64,000 nucleotides of DNA from Clostridium pasteurianum DSM 525 = ATCC 6013. Lineage in GTDB: Bacteria; Bacillota; Clostridia; Clostridiales; Clostridiaceae. The translations under genes and the position numbers were made by a program. A model generated the notes under the pieces. It did not search any database. It had not been told where the DNA came from and was given only the letters and a program-made list of their open reading frames with translations. The stretch lies in assembly GCF_000807255.1 (NCBI RefSeq), contig NZ_CP009268.1, forward strand, positions 3,502,384 through 3,566,383, given 5' to 3'. The number at the start of each line of letters is the position of its first letter. The first letter of the stretch is position 1. Positions 36,287 through 46,301 of the stretch are shown here, piece by piece.

Positions 36287-36694
36287 TTGGAAAGAATTTA
36301 TGATCGCAAAGATTCAACTTATGGATATTTACGTGGAAATAAAATTTATTGTAAAAAAAATAAACTAATGGGTTACGTTTATGGCCCTTGTGTCTATGAT
36401 GCAAATTACCAATTAGTAGGATATATTTCTAATGACATTGTTTATAATTGCTATGGCTATCCTGTAGGATACGCTAGTCAATCTGATTATAAAGTTTATG
36501 ATGATAGCAACAGGCATGTAGGCCATGTACACAGTACCTTTACTTCATTAGTGGCAGCTGCTGGTCTATTTCTTTTGTTAGGCGGACTATTTGGAAGTCA
36601 TCATGGTAGATATGGCTATGGATATAACAATTACGGCTATAGTAATTGGGGTTATGGCAGCAACTATGGATATCCTGGTGGCTTTTTCTGGTAA
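36287..36694 (+). CDS. Repeat protein with Gly/Tyr-rich C-terminus (4-fold beta-flower-like)
   Basis: 135 residues. The first 80 contain about five imperfect repeats in which a short strand ends in Gly-Tyr or Gly-His (YGYLRGNKIY, MGYVYGPCVYD, VGYISNDIVYN, VGYASQSDYKVYD, VGHVHS). This resembles the 4-fold beta-flower type of small bacterial protein. A hydrophobic helix of about 18 residues follows (LVAAAGLFLLLGGLFG), then a tail of GYGYNNYGYSNWGYG type. Start is TTG with AAAGGGGGG seven bases ahead. Monocistronic. Location may be membrane or surface; function unknown. Confidence 0.6.
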   Translation: MERIYDRKDSTYGYLRGNKIYCKKNKLMGYVYGPCVYDANYQLVGYISNDIVYNCYGYPVGYASQSDYKVYDDSNRHVGHVHSTFTSLVAAAGLFLLLGGLFGSHHGRYGYGYNNYGYSNWGYGSNYGYPGGFFW

Positions 36695-36732
36695 AAATTT
36701 TCCTATATAATAATTTTCACAAAATATATTAG

Positions 36733-36811
36733 GTGAAACATCTTTTCAGTTAAAAATTTAATTATAAATTATTAATTTTTATTCTACTGAAAGTTGTTTC
36801 ACAACTTTTTT
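36733..36811 (+). terminator. Long-stem terminator after the Gly/Tyr-rich gene
   Basis: GTGAAACATCTTTTCAGT pairs with ACTGAAAGTTGTTTCAC across an AT-rich loop; on the plus strand it is followed by AACTTTTTT. It sits between two convergent genes. Confidence 0.7.
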
Positions 36812-36820
36812 ATAATGTCT

Positions 36821-37744
36821 TTAAATTTTTAAAGAATTATTATAGTAGTTTAAGGTTTCTTTAAGACCTTCAATTAAAGTTTTTTCTGGTTTCCAACCTA
36901 TAACTTCATTAATCTTATCATAAGACATATAGCTATCTTTTATATCACCCTCTCTTGAATGGGTATAGGTAGCTGTTATATCTTTATGTAAAATATTATT
37001 TATAGTACTAAGTAGTTCATTAACTGTAACCTTGGAATTGGTACAAACGTTAAATATACCATTTACATTTGATTCAATGGCCATTAAATATGCTTTTGCT
37101 ACATCTTTTACGAAAACAAAATCTCTTATTTGATATCCATCGCCATATATACACGGTTTTTCATTGCTTAACAATTTTTCACAAAATATAGCAACTACTC
37201 CCCCTTCTCCTGAATAATCCTGTCTTGGACCATACACATTTGAACATCTTAAACTAATATAATTTATATCATATAGTGATTTATATACCTTTAAATAGTG
37301 TTCAACAGTATGTTTTGTAACCCCATACCCAGACAACATCTCAAGTGGATGTTCTTCATCTATAGGTAAATACGACGGTTCACCAAAAATGGCCGCAGAA
37401 GCTGGATATATAATTTTTTTTACATTGACTTTTCTAGATGCTTCCAATACATTTATAGTACCCATTATATTTATACTGGCATCATTTATGGGATCAATTA
37501 TAGAATTGGGTACGCTTATCTGAGCTGCATTATGAATTACAAATTCCGGTTTTTCTTTTTCAAAAATCTCCTGTATATCTTCACACCTTATATCCATTTC
37601 ATAAAAAACAGCTTTTGGATTTATGTTTTCTTTCTTTCCATGACTTAAATTATCAATTATAGAAACTTTATAATTATTTTCTATTAATAAATCCACTATA
37701 TGCGAACCTATAAAACCTGCTCCACCCGTTACTAATACGTTCAT
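36821..37744 (-). CDS. NAD-dependent nucleotide-sugar epimerase (UDP-glucose 4-epimerase-like)
   Basis: 307 residues, extended SDR family. It has NAD-binding VTGGAGFIGSHIVDLL, IDNLSHGKKENI, the catalytic Tyr/Lys in SGYGVTKHTVE with Ser in PASAAIFG, and SLRCSNVYGPRQD. Members epimerise UDP-glucose/galactose or related sugars for surface glycans; the exact substrate is not evident. The start at 37744 is preceded by GGAGGG; the longer frame adds 12 residues without support. No polysaccharide cluster adjoins it. Confidence 0.85.
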   Translation of the reverse strand: MNVLVTGGAGFIGSHIVDLLIENNYKVSIIDNLSHGKKENINPKAVFYEMDIRCEDIQEIFEKEKPEFVIHNAAQISVPNSIIDPINDASINIMGTINVLEASRKVNVKKIIYPASAAIFGEPSYLPIDEEHPLEMLSGYGVTKHTVEHYLKVYKSLYDINYISLRCSNVYGPRQDYSGEGGVVAIFCEKLLSNEKPCIYGDGYQIRDFVFVKDVAKAYLMAIESNVNGIFNVCTNSKVTVNELLSTINNILHKDITATYTHSREGDIKDSYMSYDKINEVIGWKPEKTLIEGLKETLNYYNNSLKI

Positions 37745-37807
37745 TTTCTCCCTCCTTAGTGCATTTAAACTCCAATACAATTAAGACTTAATCTATTATG
37801 ATATTGT

Positions 37808-37843
37808 AAAAGTTCAGATGGGGTAAAAGAATCCCCACCTGAA
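37808..37843 (-). terminator. Terminator of the acetyltransferase gene
   Basis: TTCAGGTGGGG and CCCCATCTGAA arms with CTTTTAC after them on the minus strand, directly after the stop. Confidence 0.75.
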
Positions 37844-38398
37844 TTAAGAACTTGCTTCAATCCATTCTTTATATAATATACCATATAAGTACATATCATA
37901 CTTATTACCATCTCTTTGAACATATTCTCTAAAGCATCCTTCTTTTATAAAACCAACCTTTTCATAAAGTCTAATAGCCGGCTTGTTATAACTTAATACA
38001 CAAAGTTGAATTCTATGTAAGTTTAATTCATGAAAACCAAATTGTAAAATTAGCTGCATTGCTTCAGTACCATATCCTTTACCCCTTACATCCGAGGCCC
38101 CTATTCCTATGGACAGCGTAGCAACTCTATTGTTCCATGAAATGCTGTTTAAATCTATGTATCCTATGAAATCATTATCAGCTGTACTTCTTATAGCAAA
38201 AATATAATCATTGCTAGATTTTTGCTTTTCTTTAATCCAATTACTTATGTGCTCCTCACTATAGGGATAGCTTGGAATCGTATCAAAAAGTCTCAATGAA
38301 TATGCATCATTATACCATTCATAAATTTTATTAAAATCTTCTTCTCTAAGGGAAGTTAATCTTACATTTTTTCCCCTAAGCAAACTATTTATTAACAA
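37844..38398 (-). CDS. GNAT-family N-acetyltransferase (RimJ/RimL-like)
   Basis: 184 residues. The N-terminal GKNVRLTSLREEDFNKIYEW is typical of the RimJ/RimL branch, and the acetyl-CoA-binding motif A is IGIGASDVRGKGYGTEAMQL. It ends in the family block NLHRIQLCVLSYNKPAIRLYEKVGFIKEG. The acceptor may be a protein N-terminus or a small molecule. TTG start with GGAGATG seven bases ahead. Monocistronic. Confidence 0.85.
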   Translation of the reverse strand: MLINSLLRGKNVRLTSLREEDFNKIYEWYNDAYSLRLFDTIPSYPYSEEHISNWIKEKQKSSNDYIFAIRSTADNDFIGYIDLNSISWNNRVATLSIGIGASDVRGKGYGTEAMQLILQFGFHELNLHRIQLCVLSYNKPAIRLYEKVGFIKEGCFREYVQRDGNKYDMYLYGILYKEWIEASS

Positions 38399-38805
38399 TT
38401 TATCATCTCCAAATTACTTAAAAGTACATATCTTATATTAATCTATATTCCTATAAACAACAAGTAATTGTAAAAGTGTATTATATCTATAATCGTTTAA
38501 AATCTTACAAACTGTATATTATTATCTATTTTTAACTTCATTATTCCTATATAATGAAACTTATTATATACATTTATACTCATCATATCTTCAATAGAAG
38601 TTAAATATTATATTTATATTATACAAAATAATTATTAAAAGCAAACTTTTACCTTTTACAATTTACAAACTTTTATTATATAAAATATTGTATATACAAT
38701 TTTAATAATTTTTATCTATAAAAAATTAAAACTGCATATACAATATTTATACTTAAAATACTGTCTTTAAAAAAATCAAATATTTTTTCACCCATTTATC
38801 TTTAC
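38399..38805. other. Very AT-rich intergenic region, no gene seen
   Basis: Between the kinase-like gene and the acetyltransferase gene. Inverted arms AAATATTGTATAT (about 38682-38695) and ATATACAATATTT (about 38736-38748) may form the terminator of the kinase-like gene. The remainder is promoter-type AT-rich sequence without coding signals. Confidence 0.45.
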
Positions 38806-39393
38806 TCAATCATCCTCTTCTGAAATTTCTCTTATATATTCTCTAATTTTACGAAACCATCTTCTATATAATTTAGGCCTTTTTTCTTTTACAACTTCCA
38901 TAAAATAGTCCAATATTCCTAGCTTTTCAAATCCCTTTGACAAATGTCTAGGAAAATCTCTCTCCTTAGAATAACATTTTTTAGGATCTATAACCTTTAA
39001 CGTACCATCTGGCTGCACAAATATATCTTTACAGCGAATATCTCTTTTAGTAAATTTAAGTTTATCGAATTCTTCCAATAAACTTACAACTTTTAAGGCC
39101 AGCTCTCTATCAAAACCATATTCTTTAACATAATCTCTTAAACATATTCCTCCTACATAATCTCTTATCATATAATTTCCATTCATTCCATAGACTTTGG
39201 GAAAATATTTATTTCCATTTACCTTATTTAATATATAATATTCACCTCTGCAGCTTTCTTCCGAAAAACAAACCTTTATCACTTTTCCATCAGGAAGTAA
39301 ATATACAACTCCATTATGCCCTCTTCCTAAAACCATACACTGTAAAAGATTTGTATTAAAATGTTCTATATATTTTTTATAAATATGTTTCAT
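38806..39393 (-). CDS. Protein kinase-like (RIO/Ser-Thr kinase fold) protein
   Basis: 195 residues with a compact kinase pattern: glycine loop VLGRGHNGVVYLLPDG, ATP lysine in KVIKVCF, hinge-like YMIRDYVGG, catalytic-loop variant RDIRCKDIFVQPDG and an IDPKK segment at the DFG position. The HRD motif reads KRD and the expected Asn after it is replaced (Asp in CKD), so activity is uncertain. The ATG at 39393 is chosen for GAGGTG ahead; a TTG six codons upstream lacks one. It starts 24 bases after the WG-repeat gene and is probably co-transcribed. Substrate unknown. Confidence 0.7.
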   Translation of the reverse strand: MKHIYKKYIEHFNTNLLQCMVLGRGHNGVVYLLPDGKVIKVCFSEESCRGEYYILNKVNGNKYFPKVYGMNGNYMIRDYVGGICLRDYVKEYGFDRELALKVVSLLEEFDKLKFTKRDIRCKDIFVQPDGTLKVIDPKKCYSKERDFPRHLSKGFEKLGILDYFMEVVKEKRPKLYRRWFRKIREYIREISEEDD

Positions 39394-39417
39394 AAGACAC
39401 CTCTTTTTCAATGCTAC

Positions 39418-41880
39418 TCAATTAAAAGATCTCCAAAATTCTCCCTTTTTATCTATGATATCATCAATCTCCTTAAATGGTATATGAAAGGTAGGAAATC
39501 CTGCCGCATAAGGAGCTATTTCATAGGGATAAAAATATATATTTAATACATCCTGTGAAATAAAAAATGGCTGGTCTCGTTTTATTCCCTTATATTCATT
39601 AATCCATATTTCTGATTCTTCTCCCTGTGCTTTAATCTGTTTTTCAATAATATTGCTTAGTACTTTAACGTAATGGCTATTTTTCTTAAATAAATCCTCT
39701 AGTCTATATATTTTACCTTCTTTTAAATCCACATGTACATAAATTAAAGTAGGCATACCATGTGCTGCTCCAAAAGGATAGTTATATCCATGTATTTCTA
39801 ACACTACCAAATTCTTTTTAAAAAATTCTATAGAAAAATCACCAAAATAATTGTAGTCAAGCTGCTCTTCACTACCAATTTTTTTCACTCCAGCTAAATC
39901 AGCAATTTTTTTATTTATATGTCTTTGTCTTTTTTTATCTCTAATACCTAAAACTTCAGGATAATACAATAGATAATTTCTATTAGGATTATATTTAATT
40001 TCCTGTATTTTATACTGATCCTTTAATATAACCTCTGTATTTTGTTTCCATATTATATCCCCATTCTTATTTAAATAGGAAACTCGATTATCTACATCAA
40101 CCTTAACTATATCGTCTAGTAATGTCATAACTCCACTACCCTTTACCTTAGGCAGACTTGATACTTCTTTTCCCTCTTTATCCACAAAAAAAGTACAAGT
40201 ATCATTGTAAACAGAAGCCAGACCATTCTTATAATCAGAAATTCCATAATATATAAAATCAGTTATTAATTTGCCTTTAGTATCAGCTATAGCATATTTT
40301 GATCCTTTAGAAGGATTATTTTCATCTATAGCTTTTCCAACTGCTGCCATATCCTCATTTAAAAGTTTTACGTCATTATATATAGGTTGTATAATAAAAT
40401 TTCCTTTTTTATCTATCAATCCATATTTGTTTTCAAAATCCGTAGATGAATTTACAACAGCTACATCGTTATGAAAGGCCTCAACTGAACCAAATTGTGG
40501 ATTTATTACAACTTCGCCTTTTTCATTTATATAGCCAAATTTACCATCAATTTCTTGTTTGAAAGGCAATAAACCTTCATTTATATTTCCCACAAAGGGA
40601 TATTTAAAACTTTGTATAGTATCCCCACTTATACCTATTATTTCATAAGGACCTTTTAATAATTTAACTACTGCTTTAGAATTATTGAACTCATTGGCTA
40701 CCTCATATTTTGCAGAAATTATAACTCTGCCATTTCTATCTACATATCCATATATCCACTGATTATTATCGTGTATTTCAACAAATACAGCTCTATCCTC
40801 TTTAAAATTTCCAATATAATATTCATGTTGAAATATAATTTTTCCGATATCTGAAAAAGCATAATATCCATTTTTATTATTGGCAATAGCTATGTTTTCG
40901 CTGAATTTTTCAATATAATCATATTTAGGATCTATAATAAATTTACCATTGCCATCTATAACTCCCATATAATCATTTTTTGAAACTATACTTAATCCAT
41001 TTTCTTGAAATTCTCCCGCAGAATCAAAATTTGGTTTAATAACAAAATCTCCTTTTGCATTAATATATCCCCATTTAATTCCATCTATAGTTCTAAGTGA
41101 AGCTGGATAAATTTCACTGGGCACATATCCCACAATCCCTCTTTTACTTTCCGCTTTATCTTTTAGATTAGTAAAAGCTTCTTTAGGAGGATAATCAATA
41201 TTTAAACTAAGGCCTTTCTCTATTGATTTTAATGCATCTTTTTTATCTCCTGATTTAATTTGTGCATCCGCTAAGTAATACCAATAAAATGCAGCATCAG
41301 GCATCTCTAAAACTTTCTTTTTATAGTAATTAGCCACTATTTTAAAATAATCTTTATAAAATTTCTTATCCTTAAAAATATTATCTTTCTCTATGCCAAA
41401 AACCTCTATTTTATAGGCTTCACCAGTATCATGCTGCCATATTGCAAAATCCTTTCTTTTAGTTTTAGGTACAGAAAATATTTGTAAAATACTATAGTTT
41501 AAGTTTTTTACTATCCTTTTTAAACCATACATCTTCCAGGCAAATATGTTAAGATCTGACCAAATAGCACCTACCTGCCAACCCACCACAATATTTTTCA
41601 CACCACTTCCATCAAAATCAACATAGTTTAAATAATTTATTCCTATTCCTTTACCATTTATTGAAAATACATTATGCCATTGTCCATTATATTTTTTTAA
41701 AACCATCAAATAGTATTCGTCAGATAATTTATAGGGTATTACTGCTTCTAAATTTCCATCCAAATCTAAGTCATCTACTTTTACGATTGTTGTATCCTTT
41801 GGATTTAAGGGAATTACGATTGTTGCACCCTTAGGTAAAAAAATATCAAAATCATTTATATTTTCACTATTTTGAAGCAA
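39418..41880 (-). CDS. Large WG-repeat protein with C-terminal DUF3298/RsiV-like domain
   Basis: 820 residues. In order: a beta-rich N-terminal part with an Asp-rich FG-GAP/VCBS-like stretch (VDDLDLDGNLEAVIP, YVDFDGSGVKNIVVGW, about residues 30-120); one TPR-like hairpin (YYLADAQIKSGDKKDALKSI, about 195-230); about eight WG-type repeats (WGYINAKGDFVIKPNF, GVIDGNGKFIIDPKYD, FGYINEKGEVVINPQF) over about 265-620; and a C-terminal DUF4163/DUF3298 region like that of RsiV (about 640-815). No signal peptide is obvious. TTG start after GGAGTGAG. It precedes the kinase-like gene on the same strand. Function unknown; ligand sensing is a guess. Confidence 0.75.
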   Translation of the reverse strand: MLQNSENINDFDIFLPKGATIVIPLNPKDTTIVKVDDLDLDGNLEAVIPYKLSDEYYLMVLKKYNGQWHNVFSINGKGIGINYLNYVDFDGSGVKNIVVGWQVGAIWSDLNIFAWKMYGLKRIVKNLNYSILQIFSVPKTKRKDFAIWQHDTGEAYKIEVFGIEKDNIFKDKKFYKDYFKIVANYYKKKVLEMPDAAFYWYYLADAQIKSGDKKDALKSIEKGLSLNIDYPPKEAFTNLKDKAESKRGIVGYVPSEIYPASLRTIDGIKWGYINAKGDFVIKPNFDSAGEFQENGLSIVSKNDYMGVIDGNGKFIIDPKYDYIEKFSENIAIANNKNGYYAFSDIGKIIFQHEYYIGNFKEDRAVFVEIHDNNQWIYGYVDRNGRVIISAKYEVANEFNNSKAVVKLLKGPYEIIGISGDTIQSFKYPFVGNINEGLLPFKQEIDGKFGYINEKGEVVINPQFGSVEAFHNDVAVVNSSTDFENKYGLIDKKGNFIIQPIYNDVKLLNEDMAAVGKAIDENNPSKGSKYAIADTKGKLITDFIYYGISDYKNGLASVYNDTCTFFVDKEGKEVSSLPKVKGSGVMTLLDDIVKVDVDNRVSYLNKNGDIIWKQNTEVILKDQYKIQEIKYNPNRNYLLYYPEVLGIRDKKRQRHINKKIADLAGVKKIGSEEQLDYNYFGDFSIEFFKKNLVVLEIHGYNYPFGAAHGMPTLIYVHVDLKEGKIYRLEDLFKKNSHYVKVLSNIIEKQIKAQGEESEIWINEYKGIKRDQPFFISQDVLNIYFYPYEIAPYAAGFPTFHIPFKEIDDIIDKKGEFWRSFN

Positions 41881-42114
41881 TTAAACTCACTCCATTCCAT
41901 ATGTTTTCATATTCATTCTATGAAATAGCTATAAAAATGGTGAATTAAAATTATTTATTTCATATTTACCTTTTATTTCATATTATTATTAATATAAGTA
42001 TGTATTTTAATATATATCTATAAAAAAATATTTTTTATCCTATTAAATAATTGATATACAAATTTTAACATATAAGATTAAAAAGTAATTTTATATGAAT
42101 ATTGGAGGTTAGCC

Positions 42115-43338
42115 ATGAAAATAGTAATACAGAAATTTGGTGGTACTTCTGTCTCCACTGAAGAAAGAAGATTATTAGTATTAGAGAAAATACTTGATGC
42201 AAAAAAAAATGGTTATAGTCCTGTGGTAGTGGTGTCTGCCATGGGAAGAAAAGGCGATCCCTATGCTACAGATACTCTTTTATCTCTTTTAGACAAACAT
42301 TTTAAAGAAAGTAACTTACAAGCAACGGATTTGCTTATGAGCTGTGGTGAAATTATAAGTACTGTAGTTATGAGTAATGAATTAAATAAAAGATGTATAG
42401 ATTCTGTGCCTCTACTTGGAGGTCAATCTGGAATAATTACGGATAATAATTTTGGAAAGGCCTCAGTAATAAACGTTGACACAAAAAAACTTTTACCCAT
42501 ATTAAATGAAAAAAAAATCCCAGTAGTAGCTGGATTTCAAGGTATAACTGAAGATGGATATATAACCACTTTAGGAAGAGGTGGCAGTGATGTTACTGCT
42601 TGCATTTTAGGTTCTGCACTAAATGCAAACAAAATAGAAATATACACAGATGTAGATGGTATAATGACTGCTGATCCAAGAATTGTTAAAAATGCTTCAT
42701 TAATAAAAGAAATAAGTTACAACGAAGTTTTTGAATTAGCCTATCAAGGAGCTAAGGTAATTCATCCTAGAGCAGTAGAAATAGCTGCAAAATCCAATAT
42801 TCCTCTAGTAGTAAAAAATACTCTTAATCATTGCAGCGGTACTATAATTAACAAAGACGGTAACGAAAAATATAATTCTGTAATAACCGGTATAGCTAAC
42901 ATGAATAATAGAGTTCAAATTAATGTTTCATTAGCCGATAATGATGGAAATAGCAACTATTTTAATATATTAAATACGCTAGGTGAAAATAAAATAAGCA
43001 TAGATTTAATAAATGTATTTCCAAATAAAAAAATTTTTACTATTAACAAAAATCAGTTTATACCCTTCAGCATAATGATGAAAAATTTAAATATAAAATA
43101 CAGCTATGAAGATAACTGTAGTAAAATCGCACTTATAGGTAATGGTATAAAAGATGTACCGGGAGTTATGGCAACTATTTTAAAAACACTTACAAAGGAG
43201 GGAATAGAAATTTTACAAACTGCTGATTCCAATACAACTATATGGTGCCTTGTAAAAACCCCTTCATCAGTTGCTGCTATAAATGCACTCCATCGAGACT
43301 TTAACTTAGAGAATAAATACAATTGCATAAAAGATTAA
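42115..43338 (+). CDS. lysC: Aspartate kinase
   Basis: 407 residues: catalytic domain with VIQKFGGTSVST at the N-terminus, LGRGGSDVTACILGSALNA and EIYTDVDGIMTADPRIV, then two ACT domains from about residue 265. It phosphorylates aspartate, the first step to lysine, threonine, methionine and diaminopimelate. GGAGG site six bases before the ATG. It is transcribed alone between leftward genes and has a terminator. No lysine riboswitch was recognised in the 230-base AT-rich gap upstream. Which end product inhibits it cannot be told. Confidence 0.93.
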   Translation: MKIVIQKFGGTSVSTEERRLLVLEKILDAKKNGYSPVVVVSAMGRKGDPYATDTLLSLLDKHFKESNLQATDLLMSCGEIISTVVMSNELNKRCIDSVPLLGGQSGIITDNNFGKASVINVDTKKLLPILNEKKIPVVAGFQGITEDGYITTLGRGGSDVTACILGSALNANKIEIYTDVDGIMTADPRIVKNASLIKEISYNEVFELAYQGAKVIHPRAVEIAAKSNIPLVVKNTLNHCSGTIINKDGNEKYNSVITGIANMNNRVQINVSLADNDGNSNYFNILNTLGENKISIDLINVFPNKKIFTINKNQFIPFSIMMKNLNIKYSYEDNCSKIALIGNGIKDVPGVMATILKTLTKEGIEILQTADSNTTIWCLVKTPSSVAAINALHRDFNLENKYNCIKD

Positions 43339-43388
43339 CAATAAATATTAATATCTATCTTATTTATTTCTTCCTGCATTCATCATAA

Positions 43389-43430
43389 AAACACTATCAA
43401 AATTGTTAGTTATAATTTTGATAGTGTTAT
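43389..43430. terminator. Bidirectional terminator between lysC and speD
   Basis: AACACTATCAAAATT and AATTTTGATAGTGTT form a 15-bp perfect stem between two convergent genes. Confidence 0.85.
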
Positions 43431-43459
43431 TTATAAAAACTATTCATATTTTCTTAACT

Positions 43460-44272
43460 CTAATTTATATTTATCCCATAAAATATTTCTGTCATTTCCC
43501 TATCCAATGCCTTTATTATGGTTTCTTTTTTCTCTTTAGTTAAACTTTTTTCTTCCATATCAAACAAATAGTTCTCTAATTTAATATCTTTTAACTTCAT
43601 CTTCGTATGGAATATATTAGATTGATATATATTCATATCAGTTAAAAGGTATCTATCTATAGTTCTGCTTGCAATAAAGTTTTGTATAGAGTTTATTTTG
43701 TGATCTATATAGTGTTTATGACCATCTACATCTCTTGTAAAGCCTCTGACCTTATAATCTATAGTAATAATATCTGAATCAAAGCTATCGATTAAATAAT
43801 CTAAAGCTTTAAGTGGTGAAATGGTTCCACAGGTTGCTACATCAATATCTACTCTAAAAGTACTTATACTATTTTGCGGATGACTTTCGGGATAAGTGTG
43901 TACTGTAACATGACTCTTATCTAAATGTCCAACTAAATTTTCTCTAATGGGTGACACTATTCCCTTATTACAAGATGGATCAAGCACATATAAAGGTACT
44001 TCTTCTTCAGAAATAAGAAGTGTTACACTGGCTCCCTGCGGTTCATAATCTTGCTTTGCAATATTTAGTACACTTGCTCCTATTATTTCAGTAACATCCT
44101 TTAGAATTCCCGTTAGCCTTTCAGAATTATACTGTTCATCTACATATTCAATGTATTTTTTTCTATCCTGATCGTTTTCAGTATAACATACATCGTATAT
44201 ATTGAAACTAAGTGACTTTGTTAAATTATTAAATCCATACAGTTTTAATTTGTTTTTATCAATTGCCCACAA
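43460..44272 (-). CDS. speD: S-adenosylmethionine decarboxylase (SpeD, E. coli type)
   Basis: 270 residues, close to the 264 of E. coli SpeD and unlike the short Bacillus form. The pyruvoyl-forming Ser is in [16 protein letters not shown] (about residue 113); the conserved Cys and His residues are in [19 protein letters not shown]. Makes decarboxylated SAM for spermidine synthesis. No spermidine synthase gene adjoins it. TTG start with AAGGTGAAGG ahead. Confidence 0.92.
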   Translation of the reverse strand: MWAIDKNKLKLYGFNNLTKSLSFNIYDVCYTENDQDRKKYIEYVDEQYNSERLTGILKDVTEIIGASVLNIAKQDYEPQGASVTLLISEEEVPLYVLDPSCNKGIVSPIRENLVGHLDKSHVTVHTYPESHPQNSISTFRVDIDVATCGTISPLKALDYLIDSFDSDIITIDYKVRGFTRDVDGHKHYIDHKINSIQNFIASRTIDRYLLTDMNIYQSNIFHTKMKLKDIKLENYLFDMEEKSLTKEKKETIIKALDREMTEIFYGININ

Positions 44273-44505
44273 TTTCCTTCACCTTTTCTTATAAAATCTA
44301 TTTTAAAATTAAGGCATCTGAAATAAATAACAAGACAAAGATGCAGATAAAATGCTATTTGTTTTAGCTAATTATTTCTTTATGATGTCTAAATAAGGCT
44401 CAATAAATAACAAGCCATAATAGTATATGCACTTACTTGCCACAGGATTAAAATGCTAAAAAGAATATACATAAATACTATATTAGACTTGTCATTTCTT
44501 TTTAT
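44273..44505. other. Gap upstream of speD, repeat-like flanks
   Basis: No gene seen. AATAAATAACAAG occurs twice (about 44321-44333 and 44403-44414), each time near an AAGGC/AGGCTC context, so this stretch may be part of the adjoining repeat element or a local duplication. The speD promoter should lie in its left part. Confidence 0.35.
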
Positions 44506-44643
44506 CCGATGACTACCATCTGTAATGCTCCCATCTTCTACAAAGTGGGAGATAACGGCTGCTATGTCCCTGGATAACGATTTCTAAGTTTCAGTGGTCA
44601 TAACAAAAAACCTCCATCTGAAACAAAGAACTCTGTTTATATG
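44506..44643 (-). repeat. Dispersed palindromic intergenic element
   Basis: About 140 bases with clear internal structure: CTCCCA at 44528-44533 pairs with TGGGAG at 44546-44551, followed by ACGGC and GTCC..GG. Its end, 44612-44643, is repeated exactly at 16687-16718 in the opposite orientation. A related hairpin occurs at 12137-12167. No ORF. It may be a small non-autonomous element related to IS200/IS605 ends, or a repeated structured RNA. Confidence 0.55.
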
Positions 44644-44718
44644 CCTAATATTATCACATCTCTATATATTAAAACAATATAAATTTTTATTTTTATAGCG
44701 AAAATATTTTAGCAAAAT

Positions 44719-46176
44719 TTAGATATCAGAAAGTTCTATTTCTACTCTTCTCATCCCAATACTGTTATTAGAAAAATCCCTTGCATTTTCACCTTCAATT
44801 ACCTTACAGGGAAGTAATATATTAAATTTGCAGCCTTTATTTATATCACTTTCTAAAGTAATTTTTCCACCATGCATTTCAACTAAATGCTTAACTAATG
44901 AAAGACCTATTCCACTGCCTTCATTTTCTTTTAGAAGACCATCTTTAACCTGTGTAAATCTATCAAAGATTTTATCCTGCATATATTTCGGAATACCTAT
45001 ACCGCTATCTTTTATTAATATATGCATATTATTATTATTCTCATACACATAAACATTTATTTCTCCGCCTTTTGGAGTAAATTTTATAGCATTGGATAAT
45101 ATATTTAAAATAACTCTTTCTATTTTTTCTGCATCACAGGCCATTAACTTTTCTTCAATTTCTGTATCAAATATTATTTTAATACCTCTTTCCTCTGCAA
45201 AAGGCACAATAGAAATAGTAGTATCTTCTATAAGTTTCACAATCTCAATATTATGTAAATTCAAATCCATAAAACCCGCTTCTATTTTACTCATATCTAT
45301 AAAATTATTTGATAATTTTATAAGTCTATAGCAATTTTGTTTCATGAATTTGAGATAATCCAAAGCTTTTTCTCTGTCAGATAAATCATCTTTAGCTAAA
45401 TTTAATTCCACTAATTGTATACTACTAAATATGACATTTATAGGTGTCTTAAGTTCATGAGATATATTTGCTAAAAATTCCATTTTTAATTTATCAATTT
45501 CATTTGCCCTATTGATAAATTCTTCTCTATCTTTAACCTTTTCTTCAAGCATATTCATATGTTTATTAAAATTTTTACGTTCATCTTCCATGGTTATTAA
45601 TATTAAAAATAATGAACAAGCTAATGATTGAATTACATAAACAGCTAAATCTAAATTAAAAATATTCTTAATTATAAAAACTATTAGGATCTCAAATATT
45701 ATCTGAAGTGCGGGGAAAATAATACAGCAAATGCCTAAACACATTTTACTTATATTATTATTTTTAACCTTAACTATTAATATACCTATAAAAATATAGA
45801 TGCACATAATTAATACTTTATGAATAAAAACACTTAAACTTGGAAAAAAATTTACAGAAAATATATCTAATATTGTGATAATTACTACTACATATTTATA
45901 ATTTGATTTTATAGGTGCATTTATAAAATTTAATAGAGCCATTATTGCAATAAAGTTTGCTAGTAAAAAACAGAGTACCGTAATATTAGTAATTATAAAA
46001 TTTAATTTTATAATATCGTCAAATATGGAAAAAATAATTGTAAATAACCCTAATATATGACTTGCTGATATTAAACCTATATATTTTTTAGGGTATATAG
46101 TATTAAATACAATACAAATAAGAGCTAGAGTTGAATAGGTAAATAGCATAATTAAAAAAAACATAATATTGTGCAT
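44719..46176 (-). CDS. Membrane-bound sensor histidine kinase
   Basis: 485 residues. About six transmembrane helices fill residues 1-200 with short loops, so the input is probably a membrane or small-ligand signal. A coiled-coil linker (about 205-235) follows, then HisKA with the phosphorylated His in LANISHELKTPINVIF. HATPase_c has LSNAIKFTPKGGE, DSGIGIP and EGSGIGLSLVKHLVEMHGG. It ends VEIELSDI, the same tail as in the kinases at 21440 and 60901. No response regulator is near. Spo0A is a possible partner by analogy with other clostridial orphan kinases. Confidence 0.88.
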   Translation of the reverse strand: MHNIMFFLIMLFTYSTLALICIVFNTIYPKKYIGLISASHILGLFTIIFSIFDDIIKLNFIITNITVLCFLLANFIAIMALLNFINAPIKSNYKYVVVIITILDIFSVNFFPSLSVFIHKVLIMCIYIFIGILIVKVKNNNISKMCLGICCIIFPALQIIFEILIVFIIKNIFNLDLAVYVIQSLACSLFLILITMEDERKNFNKHMNMLEEKVKDREEFINRANEIDKLKMEFLANISHELKTPINVIFSSIQLVELNLAKDDLSDREKALDYLKFMKQNCYRLIKLSNNFIDMSKIEAGFMDLNLHNIEIVKLIEDTTISIVPFAEERGIKIIFDTEIEEKLMACDAEKIERVILNILSNAIKFTPKGGEINVYVYENNNNMHILIKDSGIGIPKYMQDKIFDRFTQVKDGLLKENEGSGIGLSLVKHLVEMHGGKITLESDINKGCKFNILLPCKVIEGENARDFSNNSIGMRRVEIELSDI

Positions 46177-46301
46177 TTAAAACACTTCCATAAAAAATAT
46201 TTTCTACAATTTACGTCAAAATACATCTTTTTTATATTGTAACAGAATTTTTTGTTGTTTAAAACAATAAAAGTATAAATAATCTTTATATATTCTTATA
46301 C

